DNA of 64,000 nt from Promethearchaeota archaeon (GTDB taxonomy: Archaea; Asgardarchaeota; Lokiarchaeia; Sigyniarchaeales; Promethearchaeaceae), in NCBI GenBank assembly GCA_016933055.1, contig JAFGBS010000001.1, positions 62,001 to 126,000 of the forward strand, written 5' to 3'. Each line of letters begins with the position of its first letter. Position 1 is the stretch's first letter. Below, piece by piece: positions 52,224 to 61,576 of the stretch. Under the pieces are notes generated by a model. It saw nothing but the letters and a program-made list of their open reading frames with translations, was not told the origin of the DNA and ran no database searches. The position numbers and the translations under genes are program-made.

Positions 52224-53035
52224 CTGATCCCGAATTTATGAAAAAGATATTAAACGATCCTGGAGTTGTCTCTCAGGTTTTTTTTCCAAGGAAATGCCAA
52301 AAACCTCAAGAAAACGATGAGTTACGTGTATTAAATTTCGAAGTAGAAAAGGAGGTGCAACTTGGAGGGATAGTATATCTCCACGAGCATCCTCATAATT
52401 ATCCAACTATGATGTATTTTCATGGAAATGGAGAATTAAGTCTTGATTACCTACAAATTGCACCATTATTTCATACGGTAGGTGTAAACCTCGCTGTATT
52501 CGATTTTCGTGCATATGGTTTTTCTACTGGTGATTTATCGTACACCGCCTTATTGAAGGATCCAATCTCCCTCTATCACAAGTTTAAAGAATGGATGGAA
52601 ACAGAATATCCTGGAAAAAGTGCAAGAGAATTTATATTAATGGGTCGATCATTGGGTTCTGCTTGTGCTTCTGCACTTGGAGCATATCCAGAAGCCAAAA
52701 TCATTACTAAGATTGTTTTTGAAAGTGGATATTCAAATTTATATGATTTAATGACTCGATTGTTTATGATCCACCATCCCCAAATTACCGAGGAGTCGGT
52801 CGCACCTTATTCCAATCATACGTACCAAGAAAAAATAACAAAACCCACATTGATCATCCATGGTAGTAGGGATACAATAATCCCAATCAGCCAGGGGAGG
52901 CTGATATTTGATTCTATTCCCTCTGATGTTCCCAAACAATTTGTAAAAATCGATGGGGCTACGCATAATGACATTCTCATGTTTAATTCGGAATATTTTG
53001 GTTCTTTAAGGGAATTTATTAATCGTGAATTTTAG
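52208..53035 (+). CDS. Alpha/beta hydrolase
   Basis: 275 residues from a GTG start at 52208; an ATG at 52238 is an alternative just outside the crotonase gene. The fold shows the oxyanion motif FHGNGE, nucleophile Ser148 in GRSLGS, the acid in GSRDTIIP and a His in DGATHND. It resembles the BAAT/FAM108-like serine hydrolases that act on esters or thioesters. Pairing with a crotonase hints at acyl-CoA or ester metabolism. Confidence 0.87.
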   Translation: MGIKITDPEFMKKILNDPGVVSQVFFPRKCQKPQENDELRVLNFEVEKEVQLGGIVYLHEHPHNYPTMMYFHGNGELSLDYLQIAPLFHTVGVNLAVFDFRAYGFSTGDLSYTALLKDPISLYHKFKEWMETEYPGKSAREFILMGRSLGSACASALGAYPEAKIITKIVFESGYSNLYDLMTRLFMIHHPQITEESVAPYSNHTYQEKITKPTLIIHGSRDTIIPISQGRLIFDSIPSDVPKQFVKIDGATHNDILMFNSEYFGSLREFINREF

Positions 53036-53076
53036 ATCTAAATTTCCAATGGCTTGGAGAGTAACGAGAATATAAA

Positions 53077-53120
53077 CCGACAAAAACTTATTTGAATCTC
53101 TCAAAATCCGTCGGCTTTTT
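53077..53120 (+). terminator. Possible hairpin-T terminator after the hydrolase
   Basis: CCGAC (53077-53081) and GTCGG (53110-53114) can pair and are followed by CTTTTT, 40-85 bases after the hydrolase stop. The long loop makes it weak. Confidence 0.3.
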
Positions 53121-53285
53121 CTATAATCGGAAACACATTTTAGTATCTTTATCATCCTCTGTAAATTAAAAAAAATCGAATTTACTTTAAAATTTCTTAG
53201 AAATATTCCAACACTTCAATTTCTAATATCTATCTCTTGCATATGATCTTACTCCTTTTAGGAACAAAGTAAGAAGGGAACTATC

Positions 53286-53501
53286 ATGCAAGAAATCCAG
53301 CAACAGAATCAAGCTCAAGCGTTAATCCCCCAAAGCCTAAAAATCAGGATTAAGTGTCCTATTTGTAAAGCTTCTGATATCATTATCGTCAATCGGGAAG
53401 ACATTGGTCTTTTTGAAGAAGGACCGATTCGTCTAACAGTCCCGGCTAATACCATATGTGAGCATAATTTTACCATTCGATGTTTACGTTACCAAATCTA
53501 A
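53286..53501 (+). CDS. Small cysteine-containing protein, unknown
   Basis: 71 residues. CPIC at 35-38 and a C-E-H pair (residues 60-62) suggest one zinc site of a small ribbon-like domain; a Gln/Ala-rich N terminus precedes it. Similar CPxC...CEHxF segments occur in small Asgard proteins of unknown role, as far as I recall. AAGGGAA eight bases before the ATG supports the start. It stands alone before an MFS gene. Confidence 0.65.
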   Translation: MQEIQQQNQAQALIPQSLKIRIKCPICKASDIIIVNREDIGLFEEGPIRLTVPANTICEHNFTIRCLRYQI

Positions 53502-53576
53502 TTCTGATTTCCTTTCTTTTTTTACTTACTACTCCAAAACTTTTTCCATTAGTGGAAGTATATTAGACAGAATTCT

Positions 53577-54872
53577 ATGAGTAGAATATTTAAAGAACCC
53601 GATATCGAAAACTACTATATTCGAGTCAAAAAACGTAATCTTGTAGTTTTATATGTAATAAACGTATTGCATGGTGTTGTGATTGGTTTTTTCAATTCTG
53701 TGTATCAATCACATTTATACAATCTAACATTGGATGAATTTAAGGTAGGTATTATACAGAGTACGGGATTTTTGATGATGCTCGTAGCAATGCTCTTTTC
53801 AGGCTTATTTGCAGAAAAGATCGGAAAAAAGAATATGATTTTGATTGGGACTGGAATTTTCATGTCTGGATTTGCGGTATTATACTTGGGACGAACCCCT
53901 TTTTTTTTAATTCTTGGTTCTATGTTGATCTATGGGGGATTTGGCTGTTTAGATCCCTCATGGGTTACAGTGATTTCCCATAACACTAATGAGAAAAATC
54001 GGGGATTGGTTTATGCTCTAATTTACTTCTTTTTCTTTGGAGGATCCATTGCAGGTAGTTTGGTAGTGAATCTATTGGAAGATTTTTCGATTATTGCAAT
54101 TATTGGTCTGGAAACAACTGCTGGGTTTTATTTTCTAATATCGATCGCTCTAATGTTCCTCGAAGGGCTAATCCAAGGAATGTTCTTAAATGATAAAAGT
54201 ATTTCTGAGAATCAAAAAAATCTTTTTGGGATGATTAAAAACAAAAAAAAAATATGGTTGGTATATATCCACGATAAAGCATTGTTATTATTACTCGTTT
54301 TCTTTATTCTGGACGCTTTTATTTGGGGAATTTCTATCCAGCTGTATTATACGGCACTACGATCTTCAGCAAACGGATTTGGAATCAGCGAGGCTGAATT
54401 AGCCCTTTATGTTGTATTTATCGTAAATTTAGGAAATTTATTGTTACAAATACCAGCTGGGTGGTTAGTAGATAAAATTGGGTCCAAAATTTCCTTTATC
54501 CTTTCAGAAATATTCGGTTTAGGATTTTTAATTGTCAATATTGTTACATGGTTCCTACCCCGAACTATGTTATTTCCCATGCTTATTGTAGCACAAGCGT
54601 TTTGGACATTAATGGCTGTTCCTTTTATTCCAGCACAAAATAAAATCATCACACGTATTTATCCCGAGCGTACTGCTGAGATTTACGGATTTATGAATTT
54701 TACACGCAATATTTTTTGGTTTGGAGCCGGCTATCTTGCAGGTTGGATTCTAAGGACTTACGGATTCACAGGACCACTGTTTGTGGGCGTAATTGGCGTG
54801 GTTTTAGAAATTATTTATTTATTTTTATTTATCGATGAGAAAAAATTAGTGCAACTTACTTCTGTAACTTGA
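53577..54872 (+). CDS. Major facilitator superfamily transporter
   Basis: 431 residues with about 12 hydrophobic segments. The loop-2/3 signature is GLFAEKIGKKNMILIGTG, and a second copy GWLVDKIGSKISFI occurs in the C-terminal half. No substrate-specific motif. It is unrelated to the two GPH symporters at this level. Preceded by a T-rich stretch, with a TATA-like AGTATATTAG close to the ATG. Confidence 0.87.
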   Translation: MSRIFKEPDIENYYIRVKKRNLVVLYVINVLHGVVIGFFNSVYQSHLYNLTLDEFKVGIIQSTGFLMMLVAMLFSGLFAEKIGKKNMILIGTGIFMSGFAVLYLGRTPFFLILGSMLIYGGFGCLDPSWVTVISHNTNEKNRGLVYALIYFFFFGGSIAGSLVVNLLEDFSIIAIIGLETTAGFYFLISIALMFLEGLIQGMFLNDKSISENQKNLFGMIKNKKKIWLVYIHDKALLLLLVFFILDAFIWGISIQLYYTALRSSANGFGISEAELALYVVFIVNLGNLLLQIPAGWLVDKIGSKISFILSEIFGLGFLIVNIVTWFLPRTMLFPMLIVAQAFWTLMAVPFIPAQNKIITRIYPERTAEIYGFMNFTRNIFWFGAGYLAGWILRTYGFTGPLFVGVIGVVLEIIYLFLFIDEKKLVQLTSVT

Positions 54873-54958
54873 TCACTTGTTCAGTTTTTGAAGATCTTAT
54901 AGATTCTGAAAATCCTCATTTATCTCTTTAACTTTTAAGGGAAATTAAGGGATTTTTG

Positions 54959-54980
54959 GATTTACGATAGATCGTAAATC
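54959..54980. promoter_or_regulatory. Perfect 10-base inverted repeat operator before the ZIP transporter
   Basis: GATTTACGAT (54959-54968) and ATCGTAAATC (54971-54980) are exact reverse complements with a two-base centre, ending 13 bases before the ATG. A TTTTAAGG element about 25 bases upstream could be the TATA box, so the palindrome would cover the transcription start. Confidence 0.65.
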
Positions 54981-54993
54981 ATAAATATTCATA

Positions 54994-55752
54994 ATGATAG
55001 TTTTTCTTATGCATACTTTCATATATATCACCATTTTCGCAGTTTCCTCTGCATTAATAAATGCTTTTGGCATTTTAGCAATTGCTAAACAACGCAAATG
55101 GGTTGAAAAAGTCAAAACTTATGCAATCTGCTTTGCAGCGGGGATGTTAATTTCAACTCCGTTGGTATTAGCATTGCCAAATGCGGTAAATGCAGCCACA
55201 AAACCATATTATGCAGGTCTACTTGCTCTTGCAGGATTTATTTTTATGTTACTTTCAAATCGATTTATTCAATTTAAGACAAAACAATCCTCTCTTGCAT
55301 TTGGCATCACTGCTGCTGAAGGCATTGCAATCCATTCTTTAGTCGATGGAATCATATATACGGTAGCATTTTCTCATAGCATAATGACAGGAGTTGTCGC
55401 AGCCACAGGTCTAGTTATTCATGAATTTGCTGAGGGGATTATAACATATCTTTTCTTCTTAAAAAGTGATATACCTAACAAAAAAGCCAAATGGTATGCT
55501 TTTCTGGTAGCTGGATTAACAACACCAATAGGAGCGTTTGTGACATATCCTTTTATGAGCTTAATCCCACCTCATATCTTAGCTTTACTATTAGGGTTTG
55601 TGGGTGGGGTATTAATTTATATATCCGCTTCTCACCTTTTATTCGAGGCTCAAAAAAACCAAGATGAAAATAAAGATAAGCATTCAATCCTTGCACTTTT
55701 ACTAGGGGTTGCATTAGCATTGGTTATTGTATTTACAAATATATTCGGATAA
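54994..55752 (+). CDS. ZIP-family metal transporter
   Basis: 252 residues, eight hydrophobic helices. Helix IV has HSLVDG and helix V HEFAEG, the metal-binding motifs of the ZIP family, with a short variable loop before them. It would import zinc, iron or manganese. The start may be ATG 54994 or 55009. An unusually good palindrome directly upstream suggests metal-responsive repression. Confidence 0.92.
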   Translation: MIVFLMHTFIYITIFAVSSALINAFGILAIAKQRKWVEKVKTYAICFAAGMLISTPLVLALPNAVNAATKPYYAGLLALAGFIFMLLSNRFIQFKTKQSSLAFGITAAEGIAIHSLVDGIIYTVAFSHSIMTGVVAATGLVIHEFAEGIITYLFFLKSDIPNKKAKWYAFLVAGLTTPIGAFVTYPFMSLIPPHILALLLGFVGGVLIYISASHLLFEAQKNQDENKDKHSILALLLGVALALVIVFTNIFG

Positions 55753-55789
55753 TATTCTATAAACGCCAGCAAGATTTCCTTAAGACGTC

Positions 55790-57823
55790 TCACTTTCGCA
55801 ATTTAATTACTTTTTTCGACTTATAGAGCTTACGGATGTTAATATAGATATTTTTTCCTCGTTTTTTTCCCAATAAATCTTGCATTTCTTCTAATGATGC
55901 ATCAATTACTTTATCAGTGGTTTTAAAATGTTCTAATAGGAGATTGCGTATTTTCAAACCGACGCCTGGTATTGCGTCTAATTTTGGTGTCATTATCTTT
56001 TTCTCCATTCGTTTACGATGATGTATAATAGCTCTACGGTGATATTCTTGAGATATTTGCTGGAGGATATTATATCCTGGAGTGAAATCCTTCAAACGTA
56101 TCGGATTTCTCTCATCCGGGAATACAGCTTCCTCAATTTGTGTATGGATAGATTTTTTTTTCAATCCAAGCACCGGAATCGTTGAGATATTAAGCTTTTC
56201 TAATGCCAAAAATGCAGCATTCACTTGAGCTTTTCCTCCATCTATCAGGATTAAATCTGGAAGTGGTTGCCCCTCTTCTAGTAATCGAGTGTACCTTCTT
56301 GATACCAATTCAAACATCATGTTGGAATCTCCTAATATAGTTTGATTCCGAATGGTGAAACTACGATAATTCTTTTTTAGCGGTTTTCCGTTAACAAATT
56401 GAACGAGAGCTCCTACTGCTTCTCCCATCATCCATGTTGAAATATCAAAGCCCTCTATTATTTTTGGAAGATCCTCGAGTCCAAAAAGTTCTTTAATTTC
56501 CTTCAGTCCCACTAATGTTTTACGCTTAGAAGGATTCATCTTTAATATTGCATCTTCTTTCATTCCCAAATCTAAAAGTGCTTCAGATTCTAATGATAAT
56601 TTCTCATATTCATCTTCCAGCAAAACCATTATTTTTGCGTTCTTTTGGGCGATTCGCATCAAACCTTGTATATAATCGTCGCCCCAATTAGTTCTAAAGT
56701 GTAATGATTTTCCATATCTATCCTTTAACACCGATGTAAGTGAATCTAATTCCTCTAATGAGTTTATCTTGTCTGTGTCATTCAATGGTAGGACAATTTC
56801 ATCTGGAAGTGGACGATTTTCGTTCAGATAAAACTGTTCTATAAAGGAATTGATAATTTCTTTGTCTTTATCTATTTTTTTTTCTGTTTCTATAATAGTG
56901 GGAGTTTTTGCAGTTAATCTCCCATTTCGGATATGCAAAACTAATATTCCAATTTTTTTCGTAGTCTTAAAGAACCCAATCACATCCAAACTCATTTTAT
57001 TATCATAATTAATTATTGTCTGCCGCTCAATCATACCCTCTAGTGCTCGGATCGCATCTCTGTTCTTTGCAGCTTCCTCAAATTGCATATTTTCCGAACT
57101 AATTTTCATTTTCGAGTGTAAATCAATAATAATTTCCTCAATATCTCCACTGAGTATTTTATCCAAGCTTTTTATATTCTCTAAATATACTTTTGCGGTT
57201 ATTTTATTGGCACATGGTGCTGGACATAATCCTAATTGATAATTAATACATGGACGATCTTTCTCTTTACATGGTCCCGAACAAGAGCAATACGGAAAAT
57301 GCTTGCGAAGTAGTTTAAGCGTATCTTTCATTGGTTTCACATCGATATAGGGACCAATGAGTTTATTTTTTTCATCAAAATCGGGTTGGTTACGAGGAGC
57401 GCGGATAACTCGAATTCTGGGAAATTGCTCGGAATAGGTTATCACAATCCAAGGGAAGTTCTTGTCATCCCGTAGCATTACATTATAAATTGGCTGAAAT
57501 TTCTTGATCATATTATTTTCTAGGAGTAAAGCCTCTTTCTCGCTCTCAGTTACAATAATTTCGATATCCACTACTTCACTGACTAAATCGTGCAATTTCT
57601 GCCCATACAAAATTTCATCTTTTGTGCCCCCAAATTTATGTATTCGGAAGTAGGATGCTACGCGTCTTTTAAGAAATTTTGATTTCCCAACATAGATAAT
57701 GGAACCCTCTTCATTTTTAAAGAAATACACTCCTGGTTTGTCTGGTAAATTCTCAAGTTTGGAGCTTAGCAATATACTTGAGTTTTTTTCTGAGAAAATG
57801 CTGCTCACCTTAAGATATTGCAC
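55790..57823 (-). CDS. uvrC: Excinuclease ABC subunit C
   Basis: 677 residues. The GIY-YIG domain (PGVYFFKNEEGSIIYVGKSKFLKRRVASYF, about 28-57) is followed by a cysteine cluster (CSCSGPCKEKDRPC..CPAPC, about 177-205), the UVR motif (FEEAAKNRDAIRALE), the RNaseH-like endonuclease domain and a C-terminal helix-hairpin-helix (IPGVGLKIRNLLL). UvrC makes both incisions in nucleotide excision repair; archaeal copies come from bacteria. uvrA and uvrB are not in the window. The start is GTG at 57823; a GTG five codons on is possible. Confidence 0.96.
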   Translation of the reverse strand: MQYLKVSSIFSEKNSSILLSSKLENLPDKPGVYFFKNEEGSIIYVGKSKFLKRRVASYFRIHKFGGTKDEILYGQKLHDLVSEVVDIEIIVTESEKEALLLENNMIKKFQPIYNVMLRDDKNFPWIVITYSEQFPRIRVIRAPRNQPDFDEKNKLIGPYIDVKPMKDTLKLLRKHFPYCSCSGPCKEKDRPCINYQLGLCPAPCANKITAKVYLENIKSLDKILSGDIEEIIIDLHSKMKISSENMQFEEAAKNRDAIRALEGMIERQTIINYDNKMSLDVIGFFKTTKKIGILVLHIRNGRLTAKTPTIIETEKKIDKDKEIINSFIEQFYLNENRPLPDEIVLPLNDTDKINSLEELDSLTSVLKDRYGKSLHFRTNWGDDYIQGLMRIAQKNAKIMVLLEDEYEKLSLESEALLDLGMKEDAILKMNPSKRKTLVGLKEIKELFGLEDLPKIIEGFDISTWMMGEAVGALVQFVNGKPLKKNYRSFTIRNQTILGDSNMMFELVSRRYTRLLEEGQPLPDLILIDGGKAQVNAAFLALEKLNISTIPVLGLKKKSIHTQIEEAVFPDERNPIRLKDFTPGYNILQQISQEYHRRAIIHHRKRMEKKIMTPKLDAIPGVGLKIRNLLLEHFKTTDKVIDASLEEMQDLLGKKRGKNIYINIRKLYKSKKVIKLRK

Positions 57824-57841
57824 TTAAATACATGATTATTG

Positions 57842-57868
57842 ATTGGAATTATCTTTTATTATTCCAAT
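57842..57868 (-). promoter_or_regulatory. Inverted repeat around the uvrC promoter
   Basis: ATTGGAAT (57842-57849) and ATTCCAAT (57861-57868) are exact reverse complements separated by 11 bases. The spacer read on the minus strand (AATAAAAGATA) is TATA-like and lies about 30 bases before the uvrC start. Confidence 0.4.
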
Positions 57869-58095
57869 TGTTCGGAATTGAAAATTATTACTATTGTGAA
57901 AAATTCGTAATAGGAGTAATTTTTATATTTAGGAAAATGCCATTATTACTTGGACTCCGTTGTTCAGTAAATTTCTATTATTTAGAAAATAGAATTCTTT
58001 AAAATTCGACTCTTTATGATTATTGAGACAATAGATCTCGCACATTACCCGAAAACTCATTGTACAGGTATTTCAAATAAGAGGGGTAGGACTAT

Positions 58096-58404
58096 ATGAC
58101 GAACAAATTTGTAAATGTAACAAAGAAAAATGAACTATTAGAATACTTTTCGGAATGTTTACTTCCTTTCAAAATTTCGAAATCAATCATAAATAAAAAT
58201 TTAGATCATGCATTACACCAATTTCACTTGGAAATGAAAAAGGATTTTTCTAGCTTCATAGAAACATCACCACAAGATATGAGATATATATTTTACCAGA
58301 TATTGATCAAACACTTCCTTATCTCTATAAATTCCGATAAACATGTGCTAGAACACGATGAACTGGAACAAATTACCAATAAGATCGAACATATGCTAGA
58401 TTAA
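58096..58404 (+). CDS. Small helical protein, unknown
   Basis: 102 residues, predicted mostly alpha-helical (NKNLDHALHQFHLEMKK), with no cysteine pairs, membrane segment or known motif. GAGGGG ten bases before the ATG supports expression. It lies between uvrC (divergent) and alaS (convergent). The 270 bases ahead of it hold the uvrC promoter region and no other gene. Confidence 0.6.
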   Translation: MTNKFVNVTKKNELLEYFSECLLPFKISKSIINKNLDHALHQFHLEMKKDFSSFIETSPQDMRYIFYQILIKHFLISINSDKHVLEHDELEQITNKIEHMLD

Positions 58405-58414
58405 ATCCCTAACA

Positions 58415-61381
58415 TTACGGTGGAATCATCTTCGAAAAGTGGATCTGTAGTTTCTTAAAGAGGGTTCTCTTCAGATCACCCCTCTCTTCATTTTTTTTAA
58501 TAGGCAGGTAACCTTGAAAATTATCTTTTCTCCCTCCTCCTTTGCCACCCATTTCAGTAACTACGGTCCTCATGATTTTTCCCAGATTAATACGTTCCGA
58601 TTGAAGTAAATTCTCTCCGAGTAACCCGTTGATAAGAATGCCATCAGATTGTTCTCCAATGGTAATAAAAATAGAATTTTTCTGGATTTTTATCAAATTT
58701 TGAGCAACAGCTAAAATTTCTTTTGGATTTAATCCCTCAAACTCTTTTATTACTAGATTTACATCATCTGTGATTGGGATACTTTCTTCCTTTTGGTCCT
58801 GCACTTGGTTTACCTTTAAGAATTTCACCAATCTCTTATATTCATTTAAATTTTTTAAGATTGTTTGTTCCAGAATATCACTGGGACATTTTAAGATGTC
58901 TGAAAGGACTTCTATTAGATCAAAATTACTCATTCTAATTTTTTTTCGTTTACGCAAAGTTAAAGCTGCATTTGGAGGACTACTCCCAGAACTAAGAGTT
59001 TTTTGTAGAATTTTTTTCTTATCCATAATTTCCTTTACACGTGAGATCAATCGATCTGGATCGACATCAAGGAGATTAGAAATTCTCTCAATTATTCGTT
59101 CATTTAATTTTTCTAAGCGATCTACTGCATTTCCTCCGGTGAAGGTGATTCGAATTATCCCATCTTGGATTTTTTGGGTTTTTAGAATTTTTATCTTACC
59201 TATTTCTGAAGTATTGTGCATATGGGTCCCTCCACACGCTTCTACATCCTCACCTGGGATCTCAACGATACGCACCATAGCTCCTGGGACTGCACCGCCT
59301 TGATATAATCCCATCCCGTACTTTTCCTCCGCTTTTGTTCGTGGCATCAATGTCGAATGCAGTTCTATACCCTCTTGGATTATTTCATTTGCGCGATCTT
59401 CAATTTGTTTAACCTGGCCTTCCGTTAAAGACTCGAAATGGGTTATATCCAAGTGGGCTTTGTCATAAGTTTTCTTTGCACTAGCCTGATTTACATGTTC
59501 TCCTAGTATTTGACGTGCTGCACCATTAATTACATGAGTGGCAGTATGGTTAGCAGCCAGTTGAATTCTCCAATCATCATTTACTTTTATCTTTACGAGA
59601 TCCCCTACATGGAATGAGGGTTTTGTATCTAAACAATGAATGATATAACCACCGAATTTTATCACATTGGAAAATTTCGTGTTATTTATGATTCCAATGT
59701 CATGTAATTGACCACCTGAAGTGGGATATGCTACCGTTTGATCTAAAATTACTGCCCAGCACGAACTCTCTTCTACAACCGTCTTTTCTATGAAAAGAAC
59801 AGTGGATTCACATTCAAGTAATAAATAATCATCATAATACAAAGGTTTAGTTTCAGGAATTCGGGGGTCAATGATAATATTAATATCTTTATGGGTTTGA
59901 GCTACTTGTTCTTTTTGTTCATGCAGTTCTACTACTTTTTGGTAGAAATTATCAGGTTTTTTAATTTTCTTCCCGAACTTCTTTGCTGCAGCTACTAGCA
60001 TATCAGGGTCGATTCCATTTGAATCATAGAGCTGTAACAATACATCTTCTGTTATCTTGCTATCATTTTCGAGGAGATTTCTTACAATTTGAGAAGCTTT
60101 CTTTTTAGTTGTATGATATTTCTTATATTCCACTTTTAGGACTTCTTCAACTTCATCCAACCTTTCACTTACTTCAGGAAAGAGATCAAACAATTCTTTT
60201 GCATGCCATCGACACACATCTTGGATTTTTATGTCCCATTTGAATCGATCAGCAAAGGATACAGCTCTTCGAAATATTACGCGTAAATTATATCCTCCGC
60301 CTGTATTACTTGGGAGTTTTCCATCTGTAATAGCAAATAAAAGCGCACGTGAATGCTCAGCAATAGAATATAATCCGGTCATTGGAAGGATTTTTGCCTT
60401 AAGCTTGTCTACAGGCATGGCAAATTTAGTAGCTACCATTTTCCATGCTTCATCAATGTCTTCCACTTCATCAATATTCAAGTAAGCAGAATATTTCGAA
60501 AATCGATTGAATAGATTTAAATCAGCCATCACGTTAGTATTTTCCCGAAGTTTCTCCAATACTTTGGGAAAAGTTGCCTCATATATGTTTGCAACTCCTT
60601 GGGAAAACCATGCGATCCGTTCTTGCCCCATTCCCATATCTAGTACTTTTAACTGTAATTCTTTATCTCCATCTGGAGTTTGTTCGAACATGGTATAAAC
60701 TTGATTGAATAATTCGACTCCACGACTGAAGAATTCTAGACAAGGTCCGAAACTTCCTCCACCACTCCACGCATCTTCATGGATAACGAACTCAGAAGTG
60801 TCAAGTCCAACCCCTTCTATCAGGAAGTCCATTATATCACGGAAATACTCCGATTGATTCCATTCCTCGGGGGAGACGAACACATGTTGACCTATCATGG
60901 AGAAACATGTTAAATGCGAGCCGGTAATACCCACATTCTCAATATCGTTAAACCTAAGTGACATTTGTGGGATTATGATCTTTTTGGCAGGCGGATCCGC
61001 CTCTCCAGTAATCACATATGGCTGAAATGCAGCAATGGAGGCAATAGTGAACTCTACCGTGGGATTCCATCTTGCTACTACTGGATAGCGTTTAATAGGT
61101 TTATATCCTCGAGGTTCAAGGATTTCTATCATTTTTTCCCATACTCCGATGTAGGAGAGTTTATTTTTCGATGGGTTATTGTCAACAACATCAAATCCTC
61201 CAGAACAAACAGGGTCTCCACAGTAATCTCTTTCTTTAACTGTTGTCCAAAAATATGTTCCACAATTACATTTTTTTCTACTAAATCCCTTTTCTTTCAT
61301 TACTTCCACGGGATAATACTTTTCGGGATTTTCAGAAGCAACTTTCTTGAATACTTTTTTTTGTTCTTTATCGGAGAGCAT
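58415..61381 (-). CDS. alaS: Alanyl-tRNA synthetase (archaeal type)
   Basis: 988 residues from the ATG at 61381 (a TTG at 61393 would add four). An archaeal N-terminal zinc segment (CNCGTYFW..DYCGDPVCSGG) precedes class II motifs (RWNPTVEFTIASIAAFQPYV; GSHLTCFSMIGQH), then the editing domain with HTATH and a downstream ACGGTH, and a C-terminal DHHA1-like region with GGKGGGRKDN. It attaches alanine to tRNA-Ala and edits Ser/Gly. A TATA-like CATAAATTTCATC lies about 55 bases upstream. Confidence 0.96.
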   Translation of the reverse strand: MLSDKEQKKVFKKVASENPEKYYPVEVMKEKGFSRKKCNCGTYFWTTVKERDYCGDPVCSGGFDVVDNNPSKNKLSYIGVWEKMIEILEPRGYKPIKRYPVVARWNPTVEFTIASIAAFQPYVITGEADPPAKKIIIPQMSLRFNDIENVGITGSHLTCFSMIGQHVFVSPEEWNQSEYFRDIMDFLIEGVGLDTSEFVIHEDAWSGGGSFGPCLEFFSRGVELFNQVYTMFEQTPDGDKELQLKVLDMGMGQERIAWFSQGVANIYEATFPKVLEKLRENTNVMADLNLFNRFSKYSAYLNIDEVEDIDEAWKMVATKFAMPVDKLKAKILPMTGLYSIAEHSRALLFAITDGKLPSNTGGGYNLRVIFRRAVSFADRFKWDIKIQDVCRWHAKELFDLFPEVSERLDEVEEVLKVEYKKYHTTKKKASQIVRNLLENDSKITEDVLLQLYDSNGIDPDMLVAAAKKFGKKIKKPDNFYQKVVELHEQKEQVAQTHKDINIIIDPRIPETKPLYYDDYLLLECESTVLFIEKTVVEESSCWAVILDQTVAYPTSGGQLHDIGIINNTKFSNVIKFGGYIIHCLDTKPSFHVGDLVKIKVNDDWRIQLAANHTATHVINGAARQILGEHVNQASAKKTYDKAHLDITHFESLTEGQVKQIEDRANEIIQEGIELHSTLMPRTKAEEKYGMGLYQGGAVPGAMVRIVEIPGEDVEACGGTHMHNTSEIGKIKILKTQKIQDGIIRITFTGGNAVDRLEKLNERIIERISNLLDVDPDRLISRVKEIMDKKKILQKTLSSGSSPPNAALTLRKRKKIRMSNFDLIEVLSDILKCPSDILEQTILKNLNEYKRLVKFLKVNQVQDQKEESIPITDDVNLVIKEFEGLNPKEILAVAQNLIKIQKNSIFITIGEQSDGILINGLLGENLLQSERINLGKIMRTVVTEMGGKGGGRKDNFQGYLPIKKNEERGDLKRTLFKKLQIHFSKMIPP

Positions 61382-61536
61382 TGGGAATATCAACTGATTG
61401 GAAGTTCGTCTAATTCGTTTCTTTGTATTTTCGATGAAATTTATGGTTTGTCGTTAACATCTATATTCCTCAGCACGTAAGGCTGCACTTTTTAAGTGAA
61501 ACGTCACAAGGAAGATTTAGAGATCCAACGTTCAAG

Positions 61537-61548
61537 ATACTTAAATGG
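61537..61548 (+). promoter_or_regulatory. TATA-like box of the M29 aminopeptidase gene
   Basis: ATACTTAAATGG lies 29-40 bases before the ATG at 61577, consistent with a leader of a few bases. Confidence 0.4.
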
Positions 61549-61576
61549 AGTGAAATGATCTTAAAATCGATAGATT

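Noticed and set aside
57824..58095. Intergenic gap searched for tRNA or structured RNA
   Set aside because: No cloverleaf, no CCA-like end and no conserved RNA motif; the other gaps over 150 bases were also negative.
58770..59303. Open frames opposite alaS (also 60965-61480)
   Set aside because: Shadows of the conserved synthetase reading frame; no ribosome site or motif.
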